From an uncultured Lachnospiraceae bacterium (GTDB lineage Bacteria > Bacillota > Clostridia > Lachnospirales > Lachnospiraceae), in contig CAJTXP010000001.1 in the NCBI GenBank assembly GCA_910583615.1, positions 39,444-103,443 of the forward strand: 64,000 bases of DNA. The letters run 5' to 3'. This document shows, piece after piece, positions 33,332 to 41,191 of this stretch. Below the pieces are notes generated by a model, which made no database searches, was not told the DNA's origin, and was given only the letters and a program-made list of their open reading frames with translations. Numbering within the stretch: the first letter of the stretch is position 1; each line of letters opens with the position of its first letter. A program made the position numbers and the translations under genes.

Positions 33332-35139
33332 GTGACAAACCTCTCCTTCTCCTTTAATCTCCCCTTATACCCCAGGGTAAACATGGGGCTGAACGCATAG
33401 CCTTCCTTCATATAACCTTCCCGGTCCCTGCCCTCGCAGGTCAGGGAAACCCTCGTATGGATGGGCGGCAGCGTGCAGCCCACCCGGTCCGCTTCCGCCA
33501 GGGTATATTCCCGGCATTTATATTCATAAGGAAGCGCCTTTCGCTCCATTCCCGCTTTCTCCGCCCAGAGCGTCAGGCTGCTCATGTCCTCCGGATATTC
33601 GGTAGTCCCATAGCACGCCACAAGGTATTCGTCAATCTCCACCTCCGCGTCCGGGTCGCTCATCTGAAGCACCCTGCGCTCGATCCGGATGGCTCCGGTC
33701 CCTTCCGTGAAGGTGAGGACCGTCTGCAGCTTCACCGTCAGTCCTTCAAACTCGATCTCCACCGGGTCAAGGGTCAGGATCCGGTCCTTTCCTTCCTGAG
33801 AAACATGTGCCTTCGTCCGGCACAGGCACAGGTCCGCCTCTTCGCCTTGATAGAGCAGCTTTGCGCTCCTGATGGTGCCTTCTCCCGCATAGTGGGTAAA
33901 ATACCCCGCCCGGTATTTCTCCTGAATCAGAAACGGATAGCTGGCGTCCTGCACATGAGGCGTGCCGATGCCCACCGGCCAGTTCAGTTTGGCGGCATAG
34001 GGCCGAAGGTCCACAACCGCGCCGCCCTGATCCATGTTGACGCAGGCGCGCATCCACGGATCGCAGTACCAGAACACCTGCTTTTTGCTGCCGTAGAGAA
34101 TATCCCGCCAGAGCGCGCACTCCGGCTCCGTATAGGATTTTTTCTGCCGGTAGTAATCGGCGAATTCGCTCATGGTCATATCCAGAAGTTTTCCTTCTTT
34201 TTTGAGTTTTCCGTAATAGGCGCAGCCATCCTCGTAGGATTTCTTCAGAAGTTCGTACGGCGCCTCCCAGCGTCCCATCTTGTTCATCCAGCCCGGCCCT
34301 ACGAACATCATATTGTAGGCGTAACCGTTATTGAATTTCGCCTGATACCGGAACTGATCGATCAGGTTGTACAGGTACGGATACTCGCCGTTCTCATAGA
34401 TCATACCCCGGAGCACATTCTGGGGATGGGTGCCGAAGTTGGAGCCGTTGCCGTCATAGCAGGCGATCAGGTCCCGGCTCAGATGGGGGATCGCCACGAT
34501 TCCGGAATCTTCTTCCTCACTGGCCGCCGGCACATGGGTGTTCTGCTTCGACGGAATCCAGGGCGCCCAGGGACCGCCGTCCATGAACGTATACCAGCTG
34601 TTGTTGCATGTATGATACGCCTTGGGCCCCTCCTCCCAGCAGGTGGCGACGGCGCACTTGACGGACGGATACTGTTCCTTGATATAATTCGTCAGCTCCG
34701 CATCCATATAGTAGGAGCCTGTGGACTCCGGATAGAAACCGAACCGCTCATGGAATTTTTCAAATACGTCCTGTACGATCGCCTTCTTGTCTTCCATGGA
34801 GAACATCCAGATACAGAAATCCTTCGTCTTATATTTTTCACGAAATTCCTTGCACGGAAGCCCCAGAAGGGTCAGGCCGATCTCATCCCCATACTGCTCG
34901 TGGTGTTCTTTTGCCAGCTCCACCGCCTCGTCGTTGAACAGGCTGGCATAGGTCATCTCTATGGTCGTCTTCAGGCCGTTTTTGTGGGCGCACTCCTGCT
35001 GGACCTTGAAAATATCCAGGCTCTCCGTCAGAAGGGCTTTGCGCCCAATATCCTCGGCCTGCCCGTGCCCGGTCACCTTCTCCGCGTATTCCGGCACCAT
35101 CTCCGGGCGGTGAATGATATTTAGAATAAACTGTTCCAT
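33304..35139 (-). CDS. 611-aa NodB/GH-like protein of the galactan locus, unrecognised family
   Basis: The N-terminal about 330 residues resemble a (beta/alpha) deacetylase or GH57-like barrel: a KTTIEMTYASLFNDEAVELA strand-helix unit, HHEQYGDEIGLTLLGL and a FYPESTGSYYMDAEL segment. Trp-rich substrate-like motifs follow (NNSWYTFMDGGPWAPWIP). The C-terminal about 270 residues look like beta-sandwich domains (EIEFEGLTVKLQTVLTF). No signal peptide. The position directly after MalF/MalG-type permeases and before GH53 suggests an intracellular carbohydrate-active enzyme. I cannot assign a family or catalytic residues. Confidence 0.7.
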   Translation of the reverse strand: MEQFILNIIHRPEMVPEYAEKVTGHGQAEDIGRKALLTESLDIFKVQQECAHKNGLKTTIEMTYASLFNDEAVELAKEHHEQYGDEIGLTLLGLPCKEFREKYKTKDFCIWMFSMEDKKAIVQDVFEKFHERFGFYPESTGSYYMDAELTNYIKEQYPSVKCAVATCWEEGPKAYHTCNNSWYTFMDGGPWAPWIPSKQNTHVPAASEEEDSGIVAIPHLSRDLIACYDGNGSNFGTHPQNVLRGMIYENGEYPYLYNLIDQFRYQAKFNNGYAYNMMFVGPGWMNKMGRWEAPYELLKKSYEDGCAYYGKLKKEGKLLDMTMSEFADYYRQKKSYTEPECALWRDILYGSKKQVFWYCDPWMRACVNMDQGGAVVDLRPYAAKLNWPVGIGTPHVQDASYPFLIQEKYRAGYFTHYAGEGTIRSAKLLYQGEEADLCLCRTKAHVSQEGKDRILTLDPVEIEFEGLTVKLQTVLTFTEGTGAIRIERRVLQMSDPDAEVEIDEYLVACYGTTEYPEDMSSLTLWAEKAGMERKALPYEYKCREYTLAEADRVGCTLPPIHTRVSLTCEGRDREGYMKEGYAFSPMFTLGYKGRLKEKERFVTWLSLEKAD

Positions 35140-35176
35140 GGTCTGTTGTTATTCCTCTCTTTATATAAAATCCCCG

Positions 35177-36031
35177 TCAGCCCTTCACCGCTCCGCCGGT
35201 CACGCCTTCCACATAGAATTTCTGCATGATGACGAACAGAATCGAGATGGGGATGGACACCAGCACGCCGCCTGCGCAGAACTGGGTGAAATAGTTGTTG
35301 ATCAGACTTCTGTCCAGCATCTGATACAGCCCCACTGCCACCGTATACTGGGAAGAAATCCCCGCGTTCAGAATCATCTTCGCATAGACGAAATCCATCC
35401 ACGGCACCAGAAAGCTGCTGATGACCGTGTAGACGATGATGGGCTGGCTTAAGAGCAGCACCATCTGAAAGAAGATCCGGGCCTCGCTGCAGCCGTCAAT
35501 TCTCGCGGACTCGCAGAGCGCCCTCGGCACCGTGTCAAAAAAGCCTTTGGCGATCAGGTAGCCCAGACCCGACGAGGCCGAGTACACCATGATCAGTCCC
35601 GCATAGCTGTTGGTCAGATTGAAGGTTTTCAGGGTAAAATACACGGCGATCATGGCCAGCATGCCCGGAAACAGATTCAGGATCACGGCGATGTTCATCA
35701 GCGGTTTTCTCGACGGAAAGCGCATCATGGAGGTGGCGTATGCCACCATCAGCACGAACATGGTGGAGATCACGCAGGTAAAACATGCGATCACAAAGGT
35801 GTTCAGAAACCATCTGGGAAACTGAGATACCGAATCTGGCTGAAACAGCTTCACATAGTTAATGGCGCTCCACTGCTCCGGGAAAAAGGTGCTGGTGTTC
35901 ATACCGGAATACGCACTGAAGGACGTGCACAAAAGCCACACGATCGGAACCAGCCAGATCACCGCCAGCACTGCGATCAGCACATTATGTAATACAATCG
36001 TAGATGTTCTGCTGTCTTTCATCTTTTTCAT
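35177..36031 (-). CDS. Sugar ABC transporter permease, MalG-like
   Basis: 284 aa with six membrane helices and the EAA loop near ESARIDGCSEARIFFQMVL. It ends with the GVTGGAVKG tail typical of MalG-type permeases. Its ATG shares a base with the stop codon of the malF-like gene (TAATG). It forms the translocation pore with the preceding permease. Confidence 0.93.
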   Translation of the reverse strand: MKKMKDSRTSTIVLHNVLIAVLAVIWLVPIVWLLCTSFSAYSGMNTSTFFPEQWSAINYVKLFQPDSVSQFPRWFLNTFVIACFTCVISTMFVLMVAYATSMMRFPSRKPLMNIAVILNLFPGMLAMIAVYFTLKTFNLTNSYAGLIMVYSASSGLGYLIAKGFFDTVPRALCESARIDGCSEARIFFQMVLLLSQPIIVYTVISSFLVPWMDFVYAKMILNAGISSQYTVAVGLYQMLDRSLINNYFTQFCAGGVLVSIPISILFVIMQKFYVEGVTGGAVKG

Positions 36032-37467
36032 TATTGATAGGTCCCCTCCTTGTCTCCCTTGATCATCCGGTTAAACGCAATCAGCGTAAATACGGCGCAG
36101 ATGATAAATACGATGATACCGATGGCGGAAGCCATCTTGTAGTTGTAGTAATCCTGCGTCAGGCGGAACAGCCAGGTCACCAGAAGGTCCACTTCCTTTG
36201 CCTGGGAATTGGCCATCACCTGATTGGTCGTCGTATACACATTCTCGGTCAGAAGATAGATGACATTGAAATTGTTGATATTTTTTACAAAATCCGTCAC
36301 CAGCGCAGGCCCCGTCACGAACAACATATAAGGCATGGTGATCTTCTGAAAGATCTGGAATTTGTTGGCTCCGTCCACTCTGGCGCTCTCCAGCTGCTCC
36401 GTGGGCAGATTCATCAGCACGCCGGTAGCGATCAGCATCTGATAGGGCACGCCGATCCAGATATTGATCAGGATGATCATCACGTGCGCCCAGCCCGGAG
36501 CGGACAAAAACGGAATGTAGCTCGTAGACACCAGCCCGATATTCCGTAGGAAATCCGTCAGCCCGATGTTGGCGCAGATCGTGTTGACGATGCCGCCGTT
36601 GGCGAAGAAGTTCCGCACCAGCAGAAGGGATACGAACTGGGGCACCGCGATCGTTGCGATGAACAGCGTCCTCCACAGCCTCGGCGCCCTGGTCTTTTTG
36701 CTGTTCAGAAGCAGCGACAGGACGATGCCGCCAATATAGGTGGTGATCGTCGCAAAGAATGCCCACACCAGCGTCCATCCAAGCACGCGCACGAACGCAT
36801 AGCCGAAGGATACCGTCAGCCCTCCGCCGCCGAACAGACTGATAAAGTTCTGAAAGCCCACCCAGGTGAACAGTCCGCCGGGTGGCATATGATTCTGGTC
36901 ATAGTTTGTAAATGCCACCAGAATGAGAAGCAGGATCGGCACGACCGTGAAGATCACCACTCCCAGCACCGGAAGGGCCAGCAGCGTAATATGGAATTTC
37001 TCCTCTTTAAAAGAAATCAGATCTTCTTTGAACGTCCTGATCCGTACGCCCGCTTCCTCCATCAGCTGAAGCCGGTATACGCTGACCATATTGTACATCC
37101 AGACAGCCGCCGCCGTGATCCACACCACGAAACTGAACAGGGAGAACAAAAGGATCTGGAACGAGTTATCATAATCGTTAAACTCGTTTTTCATGGTCTC
37201 GATGTTAAAGGTTTTTTCCGGCATCACACTTCCCAGGCCGCCGAATTTCGGCACATATTCCATGGCAAACTGAACGGTGAACACGATCACCGCAATCTCG
37301 AAGAGCGTCATGAGCGCCGCCTTTATATACTGCTTCCGTTTTGCATAGCCTGCACCCATCCACAGCATCGAAAGCTTCACGAACAGATCGCCTTTTGTGA
37401 CCGCCCTGCCGAAGTCGGAGAAAAAGCCTCCGCTCATCATTTCCGCAGACAGATTATCCTGTTTCAT
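36031..37467 (-). CDS. Sugar ABC transporter permease, MalF-like
   Basis: 478 aa. A long N-terminal region with two extra helices precedes the permease core. The EAA loop reads LESARVDGANKFQIFQKITM. Length and layout match oligosaccharide permeases of the maltose/galactooligosaccharide class. It starts 16 bp after the binding-protein gene. Confidence 0.93.
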   Translation of the reverse strand: MKQDNLSAEMMSGGFFSDFGRAVTKGDLFVKLSMLWMGAGYAKRKQYIKAALMTLFEIAVIVFTVQFAMEYVPKFGGLGSVMPEKTFNIETMKNEFNDYDNSFQILLFSLFSFVVWITAAAVWMYNMVSVYRLQLMEEAGVRIRTFKEDLISFKEEKFHITLLALPVLGVVIFTVVPILLLILVAFTNYDQNHMPPGGLFTWVGFQNFISLFGGGGLTVSFGYAFVRVLGWTLVWAFFATITTYIGGIVLSLLLNSKKTRAPRLWRTLFIATIAVPQFVSLLLVRNFFANGGIVNTICANIGLTDFLRNIGLVSTSYIPFLSAPGWAHVMIILINIWIGVPYQMLIATGVLMNLPTEQLESARVDGANKFQIFQKITMPYMLFVTGPALVTDFVKNINNFNVIYLLTENVYTTTNQVMANSQAKEVDLLVTWLFRLTQDYYNYKMASAIGIIVFIICAVFTLIAFNRMIKGDKEGTYQ

Positions 37468-37483
37468 CCAAATCTCCTCCCTT

Positions 37484-38179
37484 CTACTCTATGGCCGCCG
37501 TCACGCCTTCCACCAGCGCGTCAAGCGATGTCTGGATGGCTGCCGGATCATTTCTGTCCAAAGCTCCCTGGGCGATGATCTCCCCGAAGGACTGTACCGG
37601 ATCCCAGTACTTTCCGCCCGCCTTCTTTCCTGCCGTCTGCGCCGCCTCCAGAATGGTGTCCCAGGACCTGGCGTCCTCCTCTGAGATTACGGAAGAATCA
37701 TAGTACAGAAAATAACTGTTGTCTCCCGCCATGGGAAAGGCATAGAAGGTATCGTTTACCGTCGCCGCCGCCACGGAAGATTCACTGTTCGCCGCCTTGA
37801 TCTCGTCAAGGGTCCTGCCGGGATAGCGCTCAAATGCTTCCTCGTAATTCCGAAGGTCCGCCAGCGCGCCTGCGTTGACCAGATCGTAAATCTGATCGCT
37901 GGCAAACGCGAACACATCCGCTGCCGCCTCCACATCCGTCAGGATCGTGTCCTTCGCCGTGGATTCCGACTCCACGCCCAGCTGAATGTCGAAGTCCACA
38001 TCCGGATACTGTGCCTCAAAGCCGGCGATCAGCTCTGACAGAAGCGCCTGATCGTCCTCCGCGCCCCATACCCGTATGCCGACCGCATCATCCGCTCCCG
38101 AAGAAGATCCGCCGCACGCAGCCAGTCCTGCTGCCGTCACAACCGCCAGGGCAGCAGCCGGCATCTTTTTGAATTTCAT
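37484..38179 (-). CDS. Extracellular sugar-binding lipoprotein, central region deleted
   Basis: 231 aa, while MalE-type binding proteins have about 400. The signal peptide with lipobox LAAC is intact. The N-terminal lobe runs to RSWDTILEAAQTAGKKAGG. The next residues KYWDPVQSFGEIIAQG correspond to the far C-terminus of the family and end with TSLDALVEGVTAAIE. Roughly 170-180 residues are therefore missing in frame. A protein lacking most of one lobe is unlikely to bind sugar. First gene of the transporter operon. Confidence 0.8.
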   Translation of the reverse strand: MKFKKMPAAALAVVTAAGLAACGGSSSGADDAVGIRVWGAEDDQALLSELIAGFEAQYPDVDFDIQLGVESESTAKDTILTDVEAAADVFAFASDQIYDLVNAGALADLRNYEEAFERYPGRTLDEIKAANSESSVAAATVNDTFYAFPMAGDNSYFLYYDSSVISEEDARSWDTILEAAQTAGKKAGGKYWDPVQSFGEIIAQGALDRNDPAAIQTSLDALVEGVTAAIE

Positions 38180-38203
38180 ATGTTTCCCTCCTTGAAATGT
38201 ATT

Positions 38204-38347
38204 TTGCGCAGTTTGCGCAATCGGTTGTCCGTATTTTTAGTATATTACTGTTTTTCTTGGTTGTCAATTATACATAATCCTCATTTTTTATAGTTGTTTT
38301 TATGCAGATCGTCTTATTTTTTTGTTTTATTTGCGCAAATTGCGCAA
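38204..38347 (-). promoter_or_regulatory. Promoter and paired TTGCGCAA operators of the galactan operon
   Basis: On the minus strand TTGACA (38267-38262), 17 bp, TATACT (38244-38239). TTGCGCA(A) boxes occur as pairs nine bases apart: 38204-38210 with 38213-38220 downstream of the start point, and 38331-38338 with 38340-38347 upstream of the -35. Pair centres are about 127 bp apart, which would suit DNA looping by a LacI-family tetramer. GCAATCGGTTGT at 38217-38228 recurs at the GH42 promoter. Confidence 0.75.
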
Positions 38348-38419
38348 CTTTATTTATGTAAAAAATATTCTGTACTTTGACGAAAGGACCGGTGAATGCT
38401 CAATAAAAACTATCCCGCT

Positions 38420-38460
38420 ACAAAAAACAGCATCTAAACCATCCAGGTTTAAATGCTGTG
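38420..38460 (-). terminator. Bidirectional terminator after the PBECR4 remnant
   Basis: ACAGCAT..AAACC and GGTTT..ATGCTGT pair as a stem. T-runs flank it on both strands, so it can end minus-strand transcripts from the PBECR4 gene. Confidence 0.7.
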
Positions 38461-38464
38461 ATTT

Positions 38465-39144
38465 TTATTCTCTCTTCTTTTCTTTTAATCTGTCATACAA
38501 TATTTCTTCTTCTCCTGTTAAGAGATTTACCTTCTTCTTATACAGTAAGGTCCATGATGCCTGATTCTTTGTATAATCCATCCTGCCCTGCGGAAAGAAT
38601 GAACGGCAGAAATATCTTCCCCCGCCTCCATTCTCTGCCAGAAACAAAAATATATTTCTTCCTTCTGCATTATTTTTCAAAATATAGTCCGCTTTGATCA
38701 CCGAATAGGCGTTAAGTTTCCGATTGTATTTAAAGATTGTATCATTACTGTCAATCATACTCTCAAGAATCGGAAGCATGTCTATCCTGTCTGCAATCTT
38801 ATCGTACAGGTCAGATGACTGCAGTTGTTCTGCCGTTATCCGTTGTTCTCTTATTGCATCAAATATTTTTCCCCTGTCATGGACCAGTTCTGGTCTGTCT
38901 GTCAGATATTGAAGTCCCATTAAATGAAAACATTCCTTTTTATCAAAATTAATCTGTATATCTTGTGATTATATATTGCCAGAAAAATATGATAAACGGC
39001 ACATGGGACACGGCTCTATGAGGGCAAAAATTTAGTGCCGTTTATATGCAATGAAACAGATCTGTTTTTTCTTCCCAGTACCAAATGGTATTCCTTATCC
39101 AACAGTTTTCCAAAAGCCTCCACGCAGTCATAAACATTACGCAT
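38465..39144 (-). pseudogene. PBECR4-type nuclease-domain protein interrupted by the 81-bp element
   Basis: From the ATG at 39144 the N-terminus reads RNVYDCVEAFGKLLDKEYHL and ...SVSLHI. It is then interrupted by the element plus a 5-bp duplication (38957-39047) and resumes as QINFDKKECFHLMGLQYLTD to the C-terminal YFCRSFFPQGRMDYTKNQAS WTLLYKKK. Without the 86 bp the frame is continuous and encodes 197 aa, the usual size of PBECR4 (phage Barnase/EndoU/Colicin/RelE-like) proteins, which occur in mobile elements. The part after the insertion could still start at an internal ATG (38920). Confidence 0.82.
38962..39042 (-). mobile_element. 81-bp hairpin element, copy B
   Basis: Same length as copy A and about 74% identical. 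The two ends of the hairpin (AACGGCACTAAATT and GTGCCGTTTATCATA) are identical, while the loop differs. It is flanked by ATATA (in this orientation) at 39047-39043 and 38961-38957. It interrupts the PBECR4 gene; precise removal with one flank restores HIQINFDKKE. Confidence 0.8.
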
Positions 39145-39172
39145 CAGACTTATCCTCTTTTTCCTTTTAAAA

Positions 39173-39399
39173 TCAGAACTTGGTCGATTCCCTTAAGATC
39201 ACCTGATAATCAAGCTTCTGCGGTTCCTGAAAAAGCTCTTCTCCAAGCATCCGCAGCATCTCCAGGCAGGCGTTTCTGCCCAGCTCCCTCGTGTCGAACC
39301 GGAGGCTTGTGACCGCCGGCAGATTCTGCTCAATCTGGCGGCGGTCATACAGGCTGGCCAGACGGATCCGGTATGAAACCTCCACGCCACGCTCTCTTA
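39173..39399 (-). pseudogene. Duplicate of the LacI-gene 3' end
   Basis: Positions 39178-39399 match 40191-40412 at about 94% without gaps. They encode the last about 70 residues of a LacI regulator (RLASLYDRRQIEQNLPAVTS onward) with a changed last residue. No DNA-binding part is present. Thirteen base differences show it is not a fresh copy but derives from a related lacI allele. Confidence 0.85.
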
Positions 39400-39451
39400 T
39401 TCAAGTAAGTCTTTCGCCGCTGATTTAAAAACTGTCTGCAGCAATACCTGA

Positions 39452-39880
39452 TCAGATAAGTGTTTCATACAAAACCAGATAATCTTTTGGCGAAATTGCC
39501 TTTATCTCTGACCTCTTGTAATCATCTGTATTTCTTGTTATAATATATTCTGCGCCACAGGATCTTGCACATTCCATTTGAAGACAATCTTCAAAGTCAG
39601 TAAAGTCTTCATTTTGAAGTCCCAATAATAATTTTGTTTTATCGATTCCTTCAACATCAAAAATAGAAAACAGACTGATTAATATTTCTCTCCGCTCTTT
39701 TGAATTATAATCTTTCCTTAGTATGAAAAACATATTTGTAACAGAATGGGCCGCGATACATCCTTTCACTTTTCCTCTCACGCAGTCATGAATAATCTTT
39801 TCCGCATCCTTGTAAAATGGTTCTCTTGTAAGAAGATAATCAAGAAGTACATTCGTATCAATCAAAACCTTATCTGCCAT
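39452..39880 (-). CDS. PIN-domain toxin
   Basis: 142 aa. Conserved acidic residues of the PIN ribonuclease fold are in KVLIDTNVLLDYLL, TDFEDCLQMECA and IITRNTDDYK. The start overlaps the antitoxin gene by 11 bp. PIN toxins cleave RNA and are neutralised by the cognate antitoxin. The pair sits between the complete lacI gene and the duplicate lacI 3' end. Confidence 0.9.
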   Translation of the reverse strand: MADKVLIDTNVLLDYLLTREPFYKDAEKIIHDCVRGKVKGCIAAHSVTNMFFILRKDYNSKERREILISLFSIFDVEGIDKTKLLLGLQNEDFTDFEDCLQMECARSCGAEYIITRNTDDYKRSEIKAISPKDYLVLYETLI

Positions 39881-40094
39881 ATTTTTCTTCCCTGTAAGAA
39901 GCTAATTCCGTATCATAATTAATAACTGTCCCCTTTTTCCGCAGTTGTTCTAATTTTTCAAACGCCCTCTGCTTTTCTGATTGATTATCGTCATACAATC
40001 CATTTATACCCTGCATAATCTGTAAAATAAAGCCTACTTTATCTTCAGGTATCTTTTCCAGTTCTTTTATTGCGCTCTGTCTTAATGCTGTCAT
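39870..40094 (-). CDS. Antitoxin of the PIN toxin
   Basis: 74 aa, highly charged. The N-terminal helix LRQSAIKELEKIPEDKVGFI LQIMQ is typical of small antitoxins found before PIN genes in Firmicutes, and the C-terminal tail (VINYDTELASYREEKYGR) would wrap the toxin. First gene of the pair. Confidence 0.8.
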   Translation of the reverse strand: MTALRQSAIKELEKIPEDKVGFILQIMQGINGLYDDNQSEKQRAFEKLEQLRKKGTVINYDTELASYREEKYGR

Positions 40095-40188
40095 AAAATA
40101 CCTCCCGGATCATTTACTACTATATGAACAGTATACCATTCTGCTGTTGATTTCACAATTCCTTTTCAACCAATGCATTCCGCCCTGC

Positions 40189-41187
40189 TTACTTGGTCGA
40201 TTCCCTTAAGATCACCTGATAATCCAGCTTCTGCGGTTCCTGAAAAAGCTCTTCCCCAAGCATCCGCAGCATCTCCAGACAGGCGTTTCTGCCCAGCTCC
40301 CTCGTGTCGAACCGGAGGCTTGTGACCGCCGGCAGATTCTGCTCCATCTGGTGGCTGTCATACAGGCTGGCCAGGCGAATCCGGGACGGGACCTCCACGC
40401 CCCGCTCTCTTAAGCACCCCAGAACCAGCGCGCTGATATGGTCGTCCATGCAGACGATCCCGTCCGATTCCGCCAGAAGGATCCGGTCCACGGCCCACAT
40501 GGCCCTCCGGTAGTCCCCGATCTCCATAAAGATCAGCGCGTCGTCCGCATGGAATCCCCGATCCTTGTGGGCATCCAGGAAGCCCTGCTTCCGGCTCTCT
40601 GTCACGTGATGTCTGCTGTCTCCTCCGACCAGCGCGATTCGCCGCAGGCCCTTCAGCAGAAGAAGCGCCGTCAGTTCCCGGCTGGCCTCCCGGTTGGGAT
40701 TGTCTATGGACACCACATCCAGATCATCCGGCGGCCCGATGACCACAAACGGAATCTCCTGCTCCTTCAGAAACCGCACGGCATCCGAATTCATCGTCGC
40801 CCGGGTCAGTATGATCCCGTCCGCTTTGTGGTTCATGACCAGCCTCTGAAGCTGCTCCAGACGTTCCTCCTTCATCATCGCCACGATAATATCATAATTA
40901 TATTCCGAAGCCTTTTCACAGATGCCGTCCATGCATTCTTTAAAAAAGGAGACGTCCGTATCCTCCGTCGGTATGACAAGCCCCAGATTATAGGTCCTGC
41001 TCTGGGCCAGCCCTCTGGCAATGACGTTTGGCCGGTAACCGTGGGCCTTTGCAAATGCCTGCACCCGCTCCACCGTCTCTCTGCCGATGCGTCCCTTTCC
41101 CGACAGCGCACGGGATACGGTCGTCTTGCTCACGCCAAGCTCCCGGGCAATGTCCTCAATCGTATATTTTCTTCTCTCCGCTTCCAT
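40189..41187 (-). CDS. LacI family transcriptional regulator
   Basis: 332 aa. The N-terminal helix-turn-helix is TIEDIARELGVSKTTVSRAL and is followed by the hinge helix region and a periplasmic-binding-type ligand domain. It follows the GH42 gene by 4 bp on the same strand and lies near the galactan ABC genes, so it most likely represses both in the absence of galactosides. Candidate operators share GCAATCGGTTGT at 38217 and 43289. Confidence 0.93.
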   Translation of the reverse strand: MEAERRKYTIEDIARELGVSKTTVSRALSGKGRIGRETVERVQAFAKAHGYRPNVIARGLAQSRTYNLGLVIPTEDTDVSFFKECMDGICEKASEYNYDIIVAMMKEERLEQLQRLVMNHKADGIILTRATMNSDAVRFLKEQEIPFVVIGPPDDLDVVSIDNPNREASRELTALLLLKGLRRIALVGGDSRHHVTESRKQGFLDAHKDRGFHADDALIFMEIGDYRRAMWAVDRILLAESDGIVCMDDHISALVLGCLRERGVEVPSRIRLASLYDSHQMEQNLPAVTSLRFDTRELGRNACLEMLRMLGEELFQEPQKLDYQVILRESTK

Positions 41188-41191
41188 CTTC

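Noticed and set aside
33457..35124. Long plus-strand open frame of 555 codons
   Set aside because: It is fully antisense to the 611-aa gene in a GC-rich region and its translation has no recognisable domain; it is a shadow frame.
38204..38347. TTGCGCAA clusters considered as CRISPR-like or origin repeats
   Set aside because: Only four short copies in two pairs around a promoter; operators explain them better.
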